Assembly (NCBI RefSeq): GCF_900187885.1
Contig: NZ_FYEK01000078.1
Span: forward strand, 40,809 to 104,808
Direction: 5' to 3'
Source of the DNA: Thermoflexus hugenholtzii JAD2
GTDB lineage: Bacteria; Chloroflexota; Anaerolineae; Thermoflexales; Thermoflexaceae
Length of the DNA stretch: 64,000 nucleotides
Every line of letters begins with the position of its first letter. The stretch's first letter is position 1. Below are positions 25,725-35,671 of this stretch, one piece after another. The notes beneath the pieces are model-generated. The model saw only the letters and a program-made list of their open reading frames with translations, was not told where the DNA came from and did not search any database. The translations under genes and the position numbers were made by a program.

Positions 25725-27239
25725 CTATCCTCCATATCGTTGCCGGAGGGCATTCTTGTCGATCTTCCCCGCACCGGTTTTCGGCAGCTCCTCCACAAAG
25801 ACCACGGATTTCGGGATCTTATAACCTGCCAGCTGGGAGCGCAGATAGACCAAGAGCGCTTCCTCCGTCAGGGCGCTTCCCGGCCGGCGCACCACGATGG
25901 CCCGTCCCACCTCTCCCCACTCCGGGTCCGGCACCCCGATGAGAGCGGCCTCGATCACCTCGGGGTGGCCCAGCATGACGCTCTCCACCTCCGCCGGGTA
26001 GATGTTCTCCCCTCCCGAGATGATCACATCCTTGATCCGGCCGACGATGTAGAAATCTCCTTCCTCATCCGCCATGGCCAGATCCCCCGTCCGCAACCAG
26101 CCCCCCACGATGGTCCGCGCGGTCTCCTCCGGCCGGTTCCAGTAGCCCGGGATTACATGGGGGCCCCGGATCCACAGCTCCCCCACCTCGCCCGGTCCGA
26201 CTTCCCGGCCGTCTCGAACCACCCGGACCTCGACGTGGAAGAGCGGGCTTCCAACGGAGCCCGGCTTGTGACGGGCCTTCTCGTCCGGCAACCAGAAGTT
26301 GTTCGGTCCGGCCTCGGTCAGGCCGTATCCGGTCTTGAAGGGCACCCCTTTCTCGAAAAAGCGCTCGAAAACCGGCATCGGACACGGGGCGCCGCCGCTG
26401 ATCACAATACGGCAGCGGGAGAAATCCGCCCGTTCCCACCGGGGATGCTGCTGCAGGCGGATGAACATGGTGGGCACGCCGAAGAAAAGGGTGACCCGCT
26501 CCCGCTCCAGCAGATCGAACACCTGGTCCGGATCGAAGGCTGCGCAGAGGATGGAGGCACCACCGATATGAACCAGAGGGGTGGTGAAGACATTAAGGCC
26601 GCCGGTGTGGAAAAGGGGGGCGTTCAGGATGGCCACGTCGTCGGGCTGAAGCCCCCAGCTCATCACCGTGTTGACGGCGTTCCAGGTGATCGTGCCATAA
26701 GTGAGGATCGCCGCCTTGGGCAGCCCCGTGGTCCCGCCGGTGTAGCACAGCACCCATGGATCCTCCAGATCCAGCGGAACCGGATCCGGCGGCCGGTCCG
26801 AGGCCTGCTTGAGCAGCTCCCCCCACACGCGATGCCCGCCTCGGACGGGCTCGTCCAGGGCAATCATCACCGAGGCTGCATCCCCCAGCGTAGCTGCTTT
26901 CTCGGAAAGATCCCCGCTGTAGATCAGGGCGCGAGGAGGAATGTCCTGCAAAAGAGCCTGTAGCTCCGGGACAGCCAGCCTCGTGTTAAGGGCCTGCAGG
27001 ATCACACCGGTCTTGTTACATGCGAAGAGCAGATCGAGATATTCCAGCCGATTCGTGGAAAGGATCGCGAGGATGTCTCCTTTGCGCAGACCCAGGGCGC
27101 CCAGGGCGTTCGCTGCCCGGTTGACCCGCTGGTTCCACTCCGCATATGAAATCCACCTTCCGGTGGATGCCTCCATCAACGCCATCCGGCTGGGAGATAG
27201 CCGTGCCCGTTTCGCCAGCCAATCAACCGCCGGGATCAT
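25725..27239 (-). CDS. AMP-forming acyl-CoA ligase (second of two)
   Basis: Acid-activating enzyme of 504 residues. The P-loop is [12 protein letters not shown], with Gly for the usual Ser at the third position. [33 protein letters not shown] and the terminal Lys in [11 protein letters not shown] complete the family pattern. It differs clearly from the other ligase in the operon, so the two probably take different acids or intermediates. It overlaps the upstream hydrolase gene by 4 bases. Confidence 0.9.
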   Translation of the reverse strand: MIPAVDWLAKRARLSPSRMALMEASTGRWISYAEWNQRVNRAANALGALGLRKGDILAILSTNRLEYLDLLFACNKTGVILQALNTRLAVPELQALLQDIPPRALIYSGDLSEKAATLGDAASVMIALDEPVRGGHRVWGELLKQASDRPPDPVPLDLEDPWVLCYTGGTTGLPKAAILTYGTITWNAVNTVMSWGLQPDDVAILNAPLFHTGGLNVFTTPLVHIGGASILCAAFDPDQVFDLLERERVTLFFGVPTMFIRLQQHPRWERADFSRCRIVISGGAPCPMPVFERFFEKGVPFKTGYGLTEAGPNNFWLPDEKARHKPGSVGSPLFHVEVRVVRDGREVGPGEVGELWIRGPHVIPGYWNRPEETARTIVGGWLRTGDLAMADEEGDFYIVGRIKDVIISGGENIYPAEVESVMLGHPEVIEAALIGVPDPEWGEVGRAIVVRRPGSALTEEALLVYLRSQLAGYKIPKSVVFVEELPKTGAGKIDKNALRQRYGG

Positions 27240-28042
27240 CCTGAAGGCTCCTCTCCTTTTAGGAAGGCGATGGCCACGCGGTTGAACTCCTCCGCCCGCT
27301 CGATGAAGAAGAGATGACCCGCTTCCGGAAAGAGGACCAGACGGCTGCCCGGGATGCGCGCGTGCAACCGTCGGGCGTTCTCCACCGGGACCACACGATC
27401 TTCCATCCCGTGGGCGATGAGGACAGGCGCCTGGATCTCGTGGACACGACTTTCTACATTAAAGGCGAGGGCGGCGGCCAGCTGGCGCTGGTAGGCATAA
27501 AGCGGCTGGGGATGAGCAACCCGCCAGGCCACATATTCCTCCAAGACCTCAGGATGCTCACGGAGGAATCGCTCTGTCACAGAGACCGCCCACAAGCGCC
27601 GCAAGTCCGTCGCCGGATCGCCGGTCCGTTGGGTGAAGACAGTGAGGCTCTCAGGCGGCATGGGGACCACGTTCGGGCCGCCGAAGGAGGTGCAGCAGAG
27701 GATCAGCCGGCCGAGCCGATGCGGATGACGCAGGGCGAACATCTGGGCGATAAAGCCGCCCATGGAAGCGCCGACGACATGGGCCCTCTCGATCCCCAGG
27801 GCCTCCAGCAACCCCGCCACATCATCCGCCATCTCCTCGATGGTGTAAGGGAGGTCGAGTTTGTCCGACTGGCCCGCGCCCCGCGGGTCAAGGGCGATGG
27901 TCCGGAAATGCTGGGCGAAGGCGGGCAGCTGGCGATGCCAGAGATGATGGTCGCCGCCCAGGCCGGGGATGAAGACCACCGCTTCCCCACGGCCCTGCTC
28001 CACATAGAACAGCTGGAGGTCATCCACCCTCACGTGAGGCAT
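27236..28042 (-). CDS. Alpha/beta hydrolase, 3-oxoadipate enol-lactonase-like
   Basis: Hydrolase of 268 residues with the compact layout of enol-lactonase and esterase families. Ser93 in VGASMGGF is the nucleophile, Asp in HGMEDRVVPV the acid and His in EAGHLFFIE the base. ATG at 28042 has AGGAG 7 bases upstream and gives the normal N-terminus MPHVRVDDLQLFY. It overlaps the end of the TetR gene by 23 bases. The lactonase resemblance is general; a thioesterase or carboxylesterase role is equally possible. Confidence 0.85.
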   Translation of the reverse strand: MPHVRVDDLQLFYVEQGRGEAVVFIPGLGGDHHLWHRQLPAFAQHFRTIALDPRGAGQSDKLDLPYTIEEMADDVAGLLEALGIERAHVVGASMGGFIAQMFALRHPHRLGRLILCCTSFGGPNVVPMPPESLTVFTQRTGDPATDLRRLWAVSVTERFLREHPEVLEEYVAWRVAHPQPLYAYQRQLAAALAFNVESRVHEIQAPVLIAHGMEDRVVPVENARRLHARIPGSRLVLFPEAGHLFFIERAEEFNRVAIAFLKGEEPSG

Positions 28043-28643
28043 CCGCTGCTCCTTTCGGGGGAAGGGCAATGCCATGGCGGATGAAGTCCATCGCAGCCTC
28101 GATCACCTCCTCAGGGGGCTCCCGGTTCTCCCACAGCACCCAGCGCATCCCCAGCAGATGCGCGATCCCCATCAGGCAATACGCCAGCGTCTCCGGATCC
28201 ATCCGGCGGATCTGACCGGCCTCCATGGCTCGGGCCAGACCCCGGGCATACCCCTCCGCCAGGCGCCGGTAGTATTCCCGATACACCTCCTCATCCACGA
28301 ACTGGCTCTCCAGGACGATTCGGTAGAGAAAGCGGTGCTGGAGGACAAAGCGGAAAAAGGCCCGATAACCCTCGCGCTCGATCTCCAGACGATCCTGGAG
28401 GCTCGCCACGGCCATCGCGATGAACTTGCGGAGCTCATGGCTCATATGGCGGACCAGAGCGCGGAAGATCTCCTCTTTGGAATCGAAATAGAGGTAAAAG
28501 GTGCCTTGGGCCACCCCGGCGCGCCGGACGATCTCCGCGATCGAGGCTCGGCGGAACCCCAGCTCCCCGAAGACTTCCTCCGCCGCCTCCAGCAACCGGC
28601 GGCGGGTCTGCTCCCCTCGAACCGTCACCGGCGCTCGTGCCAT
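28020..28643 (-). CDS. TetR-family regulator of the acid-utilisation operon
   Basis: DNA-binding repressor of 207 residues. The helix-turn-helix lies about residues 32-58 (RASIAEIVRRAGVAQGTFYL, followed by YFDSKEEI). The C-terminal part (about 70-190) is the ligand and dimer domain. The family often senses acyl-CoA esters. It is the first gene of a run of 13 closely spaced genes on the minus strand and has its own near-consensus promoter with an overlapping palindrome, so autoregulation of the whole run is likely. Confidence 0.9.
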   Translation of the reverse strand: MARAPVTVRGEQTRRRLLEAAEEVFGELGFRRASIAEIVRRAGVAQGTFYLYFDSKEEIFRALVRHMSHELRKFIAMAVASLQDRLEIEREGYRAFFRFVLQHRFLYRIVLESQFVDEEVYREYYRRLAEGYARGLARAMEAGQIRRMDPETLAYCLMGIAHLLGMRWVLWENREPPEEVIEAAMDFIRHGIALPPKGAADASREGG

Positions 28644-28655
28644 CCCCTTCTCTGG

Positions 28656-28708
28656 AATATGACAGATGAATCATATATCATATTATTGGAAACAGCGGAT
28701 TTTGTCAA
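28656..28708 (-). promoter_or_regulatory. Promoter and palindromic operator of the TetR-led operon
   Basis: On the minus strand TTGACA (28703-28708), a 17-base spacer and TAATAT (28680-28685). The inverted repeat AATATGA-N15-TCATATT (28656-28662 and 28678-28684) overlaps the -10 and the expected start site. This AT-rich island stands out against its surroundings. Operator function is inferred. Confidence 0.7.
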
Positions 28709-28889
28709 GCCCTGGGGTCCCTGCTTCCGGAGGCCTTATGGAAAGCAAGGGGGCAGCACGCTGTGGATCTGCTCGCGCAAGGAAAGCCCATTATTATAGA
28801 AGAAAGGGCCATCCCCCTTCGCCGAAATCCCGGAGCAGCCGAATCGGTCCGACATGGACCTGAAGGTCTGAACTGGGAGGAGAAACGCG

Positions 28890-29876
28890 ATGCGCTCAGG
28901 GGAGACCATCGAGCCCGGAGAGCCGGTGCGGGTGGCTGCTGGGGAGTTACTCCGGCTGGCGATCACATGGCTTCGCGCCGACCGCGGATGGCTCGCTGCC
29001 CGCCCCGGATGGCTGGGAGCGGCGGAAACGCTCCTGGCGGGAGCGAGGGAGCCGGAGGCAGCCGCGGCCTGTTTTGTCCGCCGGTTCCCACTCGAGGAGG
29101 GAGACGTGGAAATCGGGGAGCTGGGATTGGTCTGGGCCCGGGAGCCGAAGCCGGAGCCCGATGATCCGGTCGCCATGCCCGCCCTCCTTCGAACGGCGGC
29201 GGCCCTCCTTCGGCTGGCGCGGGAGCAGCAGGCCTCCCGCCGCCTGCTCCACGTCCAGGAGCAGGAGCTCTGCCGCATCGTCCTGGACATCCACGACGGC
29301 CCGGTCCAGGACATCTTCGCCGCTCTCTCCCAGATCCAGTTGCTGCTGCGCGCCGGACCACGGGGCCGGACGATGCGCCGTCGCCTGGAGCAGACGGCCG
29401 GGCTCTTGGAGCGCTCCCTCACCGAGATCCGCACTTTCATCGGGGCCTTCCGCCCCCCGGAGTTCGAACACCGCCCGCTGCTGGCGATGGTCCACGGCCT
29501 GATCCTTCAGCACGAAGTCCTCACCGGCCACGAGGTCCATCTGGAGGTGGAGGGGAATCTCCCCGCGCCTCCGCTCCCGGTCAAGATCGCCCTCTACCGG
29601 CTGCTCCAAGAGGCGCTGAACAACGCGGCCCGCTACGCCGGCGTCTCCCGCTACACCGTCCGCTTGCGCGGCGAACCCCACGGGCTCTGGCTGGAGGTGC
29701 GCGATGAAGGCCAGGGGTTCGATCCGGGTCGCTATTTAGAGAACCCCTCCCCCGAGGCCATGCGCCACTTCGGGCTGCGGGGCATGCGGGATCGGGCGGA
29801 GCTGTTGGGCGGACGGTTCGAGATCGAGAGCGCCCCAGGCCGCGGAACCTCCATCCGGGTGTGGCTGCCATGCTGA
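28890..29876 (+). CDS. Cytosolic sensor histidine kinase, NarL/DegS-type
   Basis: Sensor of 328 residues without membrane segments. Residues about 1-115 are an unassigned, possibly GAF-like sensor region. The dimerisation box holds the phospho-accepting His135 (LCRIVLDIHDGPVQD), typical of HisKA_3 kinases. The ATPase domain has the N-box QEALNNAARYA, the DEGQGFD motif and GLRGMRDRAELLGG. ATG at 28890 has GGGAGGAG upstream. It overlaps the response-regulator gene by 7 bases, so the two form a pair. The signal is unknown. Confidence 0.9.
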   Translation: MRSGETIEPGEPVRVAAGELLRLAITWLRADRGWLAARPGWLGAAETLLAGAREPEAAAACFVRRFPLEEGDVEIGELGLVWAREPKPEPDDPVAMPALLRTAAALLRLAREQQASRRLLHVQEQELCRIVLDIHDGPVQDIFAALSQIQLLLRAGPRGRTMRRRLEQTAGLLERSLTEIRTFIGAFRPPEFEHRPLLAMVHGLILQHEVLTGHEVHLEVEGNLPAPPLPVKIALYRLLQEALNNAARYAGVSRYTVRLRGEPHGLWLEVRDEGQGFDPGRYLENPSPEAMRHFGLRGMRDRAELLGGRFEIESAPGRGTSIRVWLPC

Positions 29877-30529
29877 AAGGGAAGAGCGGGCTTCCCCGTC
29901 GGATCCGGGTCGTGTTGGCCGACGATCATCCCCTCGTCCTGGAGGGCTTGCGCGCCATGCTCCGGGCCGAGGAGGACATGGAAGTCGTTGCGGCGGTGAC
30001 CGATGGGGCGGAGCTGATCCCCATCGTGGAGCGCCATCGCCCGGATGTGGTGGTGCTGGATCTCCAGATGCCCGGCCTCTCCGGATGGGATTGCCTGGAG
30101 GCCATCCGCCGGGCCAGCCCTGGAACCCGGGTGCTCATCCTCACCGCCTTCGGGGACGGGGAGTTCATCCAGATGGCCATCGAGCGCGAGGCCGACGGGT
30201 TTGTGTTGAAGACGGAGCCGCCTCAGCAGACCCTCACGGCCATCCGGCAGGTTGCCCAGGGCCATCTGGTCTTCCCCCAGGCCGCGCGGCGCTGGCTCAG
30301 CCGGCAGATCCCCGAGGGACTGGGGGCCCTCACCGCACGCGAGCGCGAGATCCTGGCTCTGGTGGCGGAGGGCCTGAGCAACGCCCAGATCGCCCGACGC
30401 CTCGGCGTCCGGGTGGCCACAGTGAAGTTCCACCTGCAGAACATCTTCCAGAAGCTGGGCGTGCGCAATCGAACGGAGGCCGCCCGCTTTTATTTCACTG
30501 CCCGCTCCAGCCGCCTTCCCCCAGACTAA
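29870..30529 (+). CDS. NarL/LuxR-type response regulator
   Basis: Partner of the kinase encoded just upstream, 219 residues. The receiver domain has the acidic pair (ADDH), phospho-accepting Asp64 (VVLDLQMPG), Thr and Lys of the usual switch (LTAFGD, LKTE). The C-terminal LuxR helix-turn-helix reads LTAREREILALVAEG, then SNAQIARRLGVRVATVKFHL. I use the ATG at 29870, inside the last codons of the kinase, rather than GTG at 29861. The glyoxylate-shunt genes lie 229 bases downstream on the same strand, a possible but unproven target. Confidence 0.9.
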   Translation: MLKGKSGLPRRIRVVLADDHPLVLEGLRAMLRAEEDMEVVAAVTDGAELIPIVERHRPDVVVLDLQMPGLSGWDCLEAIRRASPGTRVLILTAFGDGEFIQMAIEREADGFVLKTEPPQQTLTAIRQVAQGHLVFPQAARRWLSRQIPEGLGALTAREREILALVAEGLSNAQIARRLGVRVATVKFHLQNIFQKLGVRNRTEAARFYFTARSSRLPPD

Positions 30530-30674
30530 TCCTCCTAAACGTCCCTGGCTTTCCGACCCGCCCGCGACCTTTCCCAGCAGGCCCGATCCTCGCCCTTCGG
30601 CGGGGGAGGCTTCCCCACCTTCGGTCGGCCGGGGCCGCCCTCCTGCCGGCGCGGCTCGACCCCTCGAAAGACCG

Positions 30675-30703
30675 TTGTGAGGACCGACCCGGGCGGATAC
30701 GAT
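30675..30703 (+). promoter_or_regulatory. Promoter candidate for the glyoxylate-shunt genes
   Basis: TTGTGA (30675-30680), 17-base spacer, TACGAT (30698-30703). The expected start lies about 50 bases before the malate synthase ATG. The short leader can form a CCGCCAC/GTGGCGG hairpin just before the ribosome site. Confidence 0.5.
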
Positions 30704-30757
30704 GAGGACAACCGCCGCCACAACAGGTGGCGGCATCCTATCCCGGAGGAAGGTCGG

Positions 30758-32356
30758 ATGCGCGCGGCGCTGGAGGGGATCGAGATCCGGGGACCCGTGG
30801 AAGAGCCCTTCGCGGAGATCCTGACCCCGGAGGCGGTGGCCTTCGTCGCCGAGCTGGCCCGCGCCTTCGAAGAGGAGCGGCAGCGCCTGCTGGCCCAACG
30901 CCGGGAGCGCTATGCCCGTCTGGCGGCCGGGGAACGCCCGGACTTTCCCTCGGAGACGCAGGCGATCCGCGCGGCGGACTGGCGAGTGGCCCCGCCTCCG
31001 AAGGACCTGCGCTGCCGATGGGTGGAGATCACCGGGCCGACGGATCGCAAGATGGTGATCAACGCCCTCAACTCCGGGGCCCAGGTCTTCATGGCGGATT
31101 TCGAGGATGCGAACGTCCCGACCTGGACGAACATGCTTTATGGGCAATGGAACCTTCGGGAGGCGGTGCGGCGGACCATCCGTTACGTCGCGCCCGACGG
31201 ACGGGAATATCGCCTGGCGGAGGAGACGGCCACGCTGATGGTGCGCCCGCGCGGGCTGCATTTGAACGAGCCCCGCATGCGCGTGGACGGCCGGCCGGTC
31301 GCCGGGGCGCTGTTCGACCTCGGGCTGTTCCTCTTTCACAACGCCCAGGAGCTCCTGGCGCGCGGGAGCGGCCCCTACCTCTATCTGCCCAAGCTGGAGG
31401 GCTACCACGAAGCCCGTTTCTGGAACCAGGTCTGCGAGGCCGCGGAGGACCGGTTGGATCTGCCCCGCGGCGCCATCCGCGTCTCCGTCCTCATCGAGCA
31501 TATCCTGGCGGCCTTTGAGATGGAGGAGATCCTGTATGCGCTGCGGGAGCGGATCACGGCGCTGAACCTGGGCCGGTGGGACTACATCTTCAGCATGATC
31601 AAGGTCTTCGCCCACGATCCGGCGATGGTCCTCCCCGATCGCAGCCGGCTCACTGTGCCCGCCACCCCCTTCCTCCGGGCCGCCGCCCAACGGCTGGTGC
31701 AGGTCGCCCATCGGCGGGGCGCCCACGCCATCGGCGGGATGTCCGCTTACATCCCCCGCCGGGACCCCGCTGCCAACGAGCGGGCCTTCGCGGAGGTGCG
31801 GGCGGATAAAACCTGGGAGGTCGGGATGGGCTTCGACGGCGCCTGGGTCGCCCATCCGGGCCTCGTCCCGGTGGTCCAGGAGATCTTCCGGGAGGCCCTG
31901 CAGGGGCCGGACCAGCGCCATCGCCTCCCGGAGGGCGAGGTGACGCCGGAGATGTTGCTGCAGGTCCCAGAGGGTCCGATCACGGAAGAAGGGCTGCGGA
32001 ACAACATCTCCGTCGCGCTGCAATACCTGGGGGCCTGGCTGGCCGGGCGCGGCGCGGTGGCCATCTTCAACCGAATGGAGGACACCGCCACCGCAGAGAT
32101 CGCCCGCTCCCAGATCTGGCAGTGGCGCCACCACGGCGCCCGCCTGGACGATGGGCGCAGGGTGGATCGAACCCTCTACCACGTCCTTCGAGATCAGGAG
32201 ATCGCCGCCCTCGAGCAGGCGAGCTCGGAGGAAGGCTTCCGCCTCCGGGAAGCTCAGGGGCTGCTGGACCTCCTGGTGGAAGCGGAGCGCTTCATCCCTT
32301 TCCTCACCGAACCGGGGATGGCTTATCTCGAGGAACCGGTCTCGTCCCACGTGTGA
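30758..32356 (+). CDS. aceB: Malate synthase A
   Basis: Condenses glyoxylate with acetyl-CoA to malate in the glyoxylate shunt. The 532 residues match the A-type length, and landmarks such as [32 protein letters not shown] and [15 protein letters not shown] are all present. ATG at 30758 with GGAGGA upstream is chosen; an earlier in-frame start would run into the promoter. It is followed 22 bases later by isocitrate lyase, giving an aceBA pair that lets the cell grow on acetyl-CoA, such as that produced by the acid-utilisation operon upstream. Confidence 0.95.
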   Translation: MRAALEGIEIRGPVEEPFAEILTPEAVAFVAELARAFEEERQRLLAQRRERYARLAAGERPDFPSETQAIRAADWRVAPPPKDLRCRWVEITGPTDRKMVINALNSGAQVFMADFEDANVPTWTNMLYGQWNLREAVRRTIRYVAPDGREYRLAEETATLMVRPRGLHLNEPRMRVDGRPVAGALFDLGLFLFHNAQELLARGSGPYLYLPKLEGYHEARFWNQVCEAAEDRLDLPRGAIRVSVLIEHILAAFEMEEILYALRERITALNLGRWDYIFSMIKVFAHDPAMVLPDRSRLTVPATPFLRAAAQRLVQVAHRRGAHAIGGMSAYIPRRDPAANERAFAEVRADKTWEVGMGFDGAWVAHPGLVPVVQEIFREALQGPDQRHRLPEGEVTPEMLLQVPEGPITEEGLRNNISVALQYLGAWLAGRGAVAIFNRMEDTATAEIARSQIWQWRHHGARLDDGRRVDRTLYHVLRDQEIAALEQASSEEGFRLREAQGLLDLLVEAERFIPFLTEPGMAYLEEPVSSHV

Positions 32357-32378
32357 ACATCCGGACAGGAGGGAAGCG

Positions 32379-33686
32379 ATGGCCCGTGACGGCACGCTGT
32401 GGATGGCGGAAGCGGAGGCGCTGGAGCAGCGCTGGGCAACGGATCCGCGCTGGAAGGGCATCCGTCGCGATTACACAGCCCTGGATGTCGTCCGCCTGCG
32501 GGGATCCGTGCGGATCGAATACACGCTGGCCCGCCGCGGGGCGGAGCGGCTCTGGCAGCTCCTGCACACGGAGCCCTACGTCGCCACCTTCGGCGCCCTG
32601 ACCGGAGCTCAGGCCGTGCAGATGGTCCGCGCCGGGCTGAAAGCGATCTACGTGAGCGGCTGGCAGGTGGCCGCCGACGCCAATCTGGCGGGGCAGACCT
32701 ACCCGGATCAGAGCCTCTATCCCGTCAACAGCGTCCCTGCCCTGGTCCGCCGGATCCAGAACGCCCTGTTGCGAGCGGATCAGATCGATTGGGTGGAGGG
32801 GCGCCGGGAGCGCGACTGGCTGGTCCCCATCGTCGCTGACGCCGAGGCCGGGTTCGGAGGGATCATCCACGCTTTCGAGCTGATGAAGGCGATGATCGAG
32901 GCGGGGGCGGCCGGGGTGCACTTCGAGGACCAGCTGGCGGCGGAGAAGAAATGTGGCCATCTCGGGGGAAAGGTTCTGATCCCCACCGGCCAGTTCATCC
33001 GCATCCTGAACGCCGCCCGGCTGGCCGCCGACGTCCTGGATGTGCCCACCCTGCTCATCGCCCGCACCGATGCGTTGAGCGCCACCCTGCTCACCAGCGA
33101 CATCGACGAGCGCGACCGTCCCTTCCTGACCGGGGAGCGGACCCCAGAGGGGTATTTCGTCGTGCGGGGTGGGCTGGAGAGCGCCATCGCCCGCGCTCTC
33201 GCCTACGCCCCCTACGCGGATCTGCTCTGGTTTGAGACCTCCCGGCCGGATTTGGAGGAGGCCCGGCGGTTCGCCGAGGCCATCCACGCGGCGTTCCCGG
33301 GCAAGCTCCTGGCCTACAACTGCTCGCCCTCTTTCAACTGGAAACGCCACCTGGATGACCTCGCCATCGCCCGCTTCCAGCGGGAGCTCGCCGCCATGGG
33401 CTACAAGTTCCAGTTCATCACCCTGGCCGGCTGGCATCTGCTCAACCTGCACACCTTTGAGCTGGCCCGCTCTTACCGCCAGGAGGGGATGTCTGCTTAC
33501 GTCCGCCTCCAGGAGGCGGAGTTCGCCCGGGAGGCGGAGGGATACACCGCGGTCCGCCACCAGCGGGAGGTGGGGACCGGCTACTTCGACGCCGTGGTGC
33601 TGGCGGTCACCCGCGGGGCATCCGCCACGGTCGCCCTCGCCGGCTCCACAGAAGCCGAACAGTTCCACGGAACCACCCACCCCTGA
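32379..33686 (+). CDS. aceA: Isocitrate lyase
   Basis: Splits isocitrate into glyoxylate and succinate, the first glyoxylate-shunt step. The 435-residue protein has the signature [12 protein letters not shown] with catalytic Cys192, and YNCSPSFNW further on. ATG at 32379 has AGGAGGG upstream; a longer open frame to 32151 overlaps aceB and is not used. Length agrees with bacterial enzymes of the AceA group. Confidence 0.95.
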   Translation: MARDGTLWMAEAEALEQRWATDPRWKGIRRDYTALDVVRLRGSVRIEYTLARRGAERLWQLLHTEPYVATFGALTGAQAVQMVRAGLKAIYVSGWQVAADANLAGQTYPDQSLYPVNSVPALVRRIQNALLRADQIDWVEGRRERDWLVPIVADAEAGFGGIIHAFELMKAMIEAGAAGVHFEDQLAAEKKCGHLGGKVLIPTGQFIRILNAARLAADVLDVPTLLIARTDALSATLLTSDIDERDRPFLTGERTPEGYFVVRGGLESAIARALAYAPYADLLWFETSRPDLEEARRFAEAIHAAFPGKLLAYNCSPSFNWKRHLDDLAIARFQRELAAMGYKFQFITLAGWHLLNLHTFELARSYRQEGMSAYVRLQEAEFAREAEGYTAVRHQREVGTGYFDAVVLAVTRGASATVALAGSTEAEQFHGTTHP

Positions 33687-33838
33687 GTCCTCCGGGCCGA
33701 AGCGGGCGGCGGGGGAAGGCCATTGTTCCTTCTTGCCACCCTCGCCGCCCGAGATCTTCCCTGCTCCCACACCGGGCAGGCTTCTCCCTCCATACGCTCC
33801 TCCTCTTGACGAATGCCCCGCTTGTGGCATGCTGAACC

Positions 33839-33991
33839 ATGAGTCCTCTCCTCCGAATTGGGACCTGGATCCCTTACGAGTTCCCGGTCTCGTCCCTCTC
33901 CGCCGCCCTGGCCCAGGCCCTCAAACGCTGGGAGGGGGTGGACGTCTTTGGCGTCGACATTTCTCTCAATCCTTTCCGGGTGATGGAATAA
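33839..33991 (+). CDS. Possible 50-residue protein before the AAA+ ATPase gene
   Basis: Short frame starting MSPLLRIGTWIPYEFPVSSL and ending FRVME. Third codon positions are mostly G or C, as in real genes here. TTGACG (33806-33811) and a weak -10 (CATGCT, 33828-33833) place a transcription start almost on the ATG, so the message could be leaderless. The stop lies 28 bases before the ATPase start. I recognise no family. It may instead be leader sequence of the ATPase gene. Confidence 0.4.
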   Translation: MSPLLRIGTWIPYEFPVSSLSAALAQALKRWEGVDVFGVDISLNPFRVME

Positions 33992-34019
33992 CGTTAACGT
34001 TGATGGAAGGAGCGCCGCC

Positions 34020-35612
34020 ATGAGCGAGACCGAGCAAGATCCCCTCGCCCCGCTTCCTCCCTCCCCGGGCCCTTCCTCGAGCGCCACGCCGGGGCCCATC
34101 GCCGCGCGGGAGGTCGCCCTGGTCCGTCAGGTGAAGGGGCTCCACCGCGTCGCCCGCGCCTTCTACGAGCGCCTCCTGCAGCAGGGGAAGGTGGTCCTGC
34201 TGGGCGAACGCTGGGATTTCCAGGGCCAGCCGGATGGCGCGCCCCAGCTCCACCAGGACCCGGACGGGTTCGTCTACCCCATTCGGGCGGTAATGAAGGC
34301 GGAGATCGACGGAGCCCTCTGCCGCATCCAACTGGAGCCGGGGTTCAGCGAGAACTTAACCGTCCGCATCCGCTGCGCCCCGGCCGACCTGGCTCGGGTG
34401 GAGGCGTTCCTGCAGGCCCACCTGCAGGAGCCGATGGTCATCTACGTCCCCCAGCCCTCGCTCTCCGGCATGATCCGGCTGCTCGACCAGCTCCGCCAGC
34501 GGGCTACCATGACCCGCATCCAAGGGCCGGAGGGGTCCGCTCCCGTCTTCGCTCTGCATCCCTCCGGGCGCCTGATCCCCTTGAAGGCCCGCATTGAGGT
34601 CTACATCGATGAGGGGTGGATCAGCCTGGATTGGGAGAACGTGTGGGAGGGAAAGCTGCGAGTGGAGACGCCCCCCGCCCTGGCGGAGGAGCTCAGCGCC
34701 CTGCTGGCGCGCACCGTGGGGCGGCGGCCCCGGGTGCGCGCCTCCTCTTCCTCCGCCGCCGTGGACGTGGGAGAGGTGGACTGGGAGGATCTGGGCGGAC
34801 TGGAGGCGGTGCGGGCGGAGCTGCAGAACTGGATCATCGAGCTCCTGCGCAACCCGGGGGTCTTCCGACACCTGGACCTGCAGCCCCCCAAGGGGGTGTT
34901 GCTGATCGGCCCCCCCGGGACGGGCAAGACCACCCTGGCCCGCGTCCTCGCCCGGCGGAGCGAGGCCGTCTTCCTGGTCCTCACCCCGCCCGATGTCTTC
35001 TCGATGTGGTATGGGGAGAGCGCTCGCCGCATCGCGGAGGTCTTCGCGGAGGCGCGGAGGGAGGCGGCGCAGGGGCGGCCGGTGCTGGTGTTCATCGATG
35101 AGATCGACGGCTTCTGCCCGCGCCGGGAGGGGGCCCACGAGGAAACCCGCCGGGCTTTCGCCCAGCTCTGCACCGAGATGGACGGCCTGACCCCCCTCTC
35201 CGGGATGATCGTGCTGGGGGCCACGAACCGGCCCCAGGACCTCGATCCCGCCCTGCTGCGGCCCGGGCGCTTCGACCGCAAGATCGTGATCCCCCTCCCC
35301 GATCGGAAGGCGCGGGAGGAGATCTTCCGGGTCCACCTGCGTCGCCGGCCCCTGGACCCGGCGGTCTCCCTGGCGGAGCTGGCGGCGAAGACCCGCGGGT
35401 TCAGCGGGGCGGAGATCGCAGCCGTCTGCGCCCGCGCCGCCTACCTGGCCCTGGAGGCCTTCGCCGCCTCCCAGGGGATCTCCATCTCCGAGCTGAAGCC
35501 AGAGCGCTACCAGACCCTGCGCATCCGCCGCGAGGACCTCCTGCAAGCGATCCGCGAGATCCGGCGGGAGCGACAGGCGACCCGCCCACGTGCCCGCCGC
35601 AGGAAGACGTAG
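34020..35612 (+). CDS. AAA+ ATPase with an unrecognised N-terminal domain
   Basis: ATPase of 530 residues. Residues 1-30 are Pro/Ser-rich, about 30-235 form a domain I cannot assign, and about 252-500 form one classic AAA module. That module has Walker A GPPGTGKT (297-304), an aromatic pore-loop-like MWYGES (329-334), Walker B VLVFIDEID (355-363) and the second region of homology GATNRPQDLDPALLRPGRFD (400-419) with arginine fingers. The module resembles Cdc48, FtsH and proteasomal ATPases, but there is no protease domain, no HbYX tail (it ends RRRKT) and no membrane helix. A hexameric unfoldase or remodelling role is likely. ATG at 34020 has GGAAGGAG upstream. Confidence 0.85.
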   Translation: MSETEQDPLAPLPPSPGPSSSATPGPIAAREVALVRQVKGLHRVARAFYERLLQQGKVVLLGERWDFQGQPDGAPQLHQDPDGFVYPIRAVMKAEIDGALCRIQLEPGFSENLTVRIRCAPADLARVEAFLQAHLQEPMVIYVPQPSLSGMIRLLDQLRQRATMTRIQGPEGSAPVFALHPSGRLIPLKARIEVYIDEGWISLDWENVWEGKLRVETPPALAEELSALLARTVGRRPRVRASSSSAAVDVGEVDWEDLGGLEAVRAELQNWIIELLRNPGVFRHLDLQPPKGVLLIGPPGTGKTTLARVLARRSEAVFLVLTPPDVFSMWYGESARRIAEVFAEARREAAQGRPVLVFIDEIDGFCPRREGAHEETRRAFAQLCTEMDGLTPLSGMIVLGATNRPQDLDPALLRPGRFDRKIVIPLPDRKAREEIFRVHLRRRPLDPAVSLAELAAKTRGFSGAEIAAVCARAAYLALEAFAASQGISISELKPERYQTLRIRREDLLQAIREIRRERQATRPRARRRKT

Positions 35613-35671
35613 GAGTGCGTCCCAATTTCGTCGGGTTGAGCGGACGAGGGCCATGCCCTCGCCCATCCATA

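Noticed and set aside
32151..32378. Longer isocitrate lyase start
   Set aside because: It would overlap the end of malate synthase by about 200 bases and adds residues not found in the family; ATG at 32379 has AGGAGGG.
29732..32461. Open frame of 909 codons on the minus strand across the regulator and malate synthase genes
   Set aside because: Antisense to genes with intact catalytic motifs; its translation has no recognisable domain and is rich in Gly, Pro, His and Arg.
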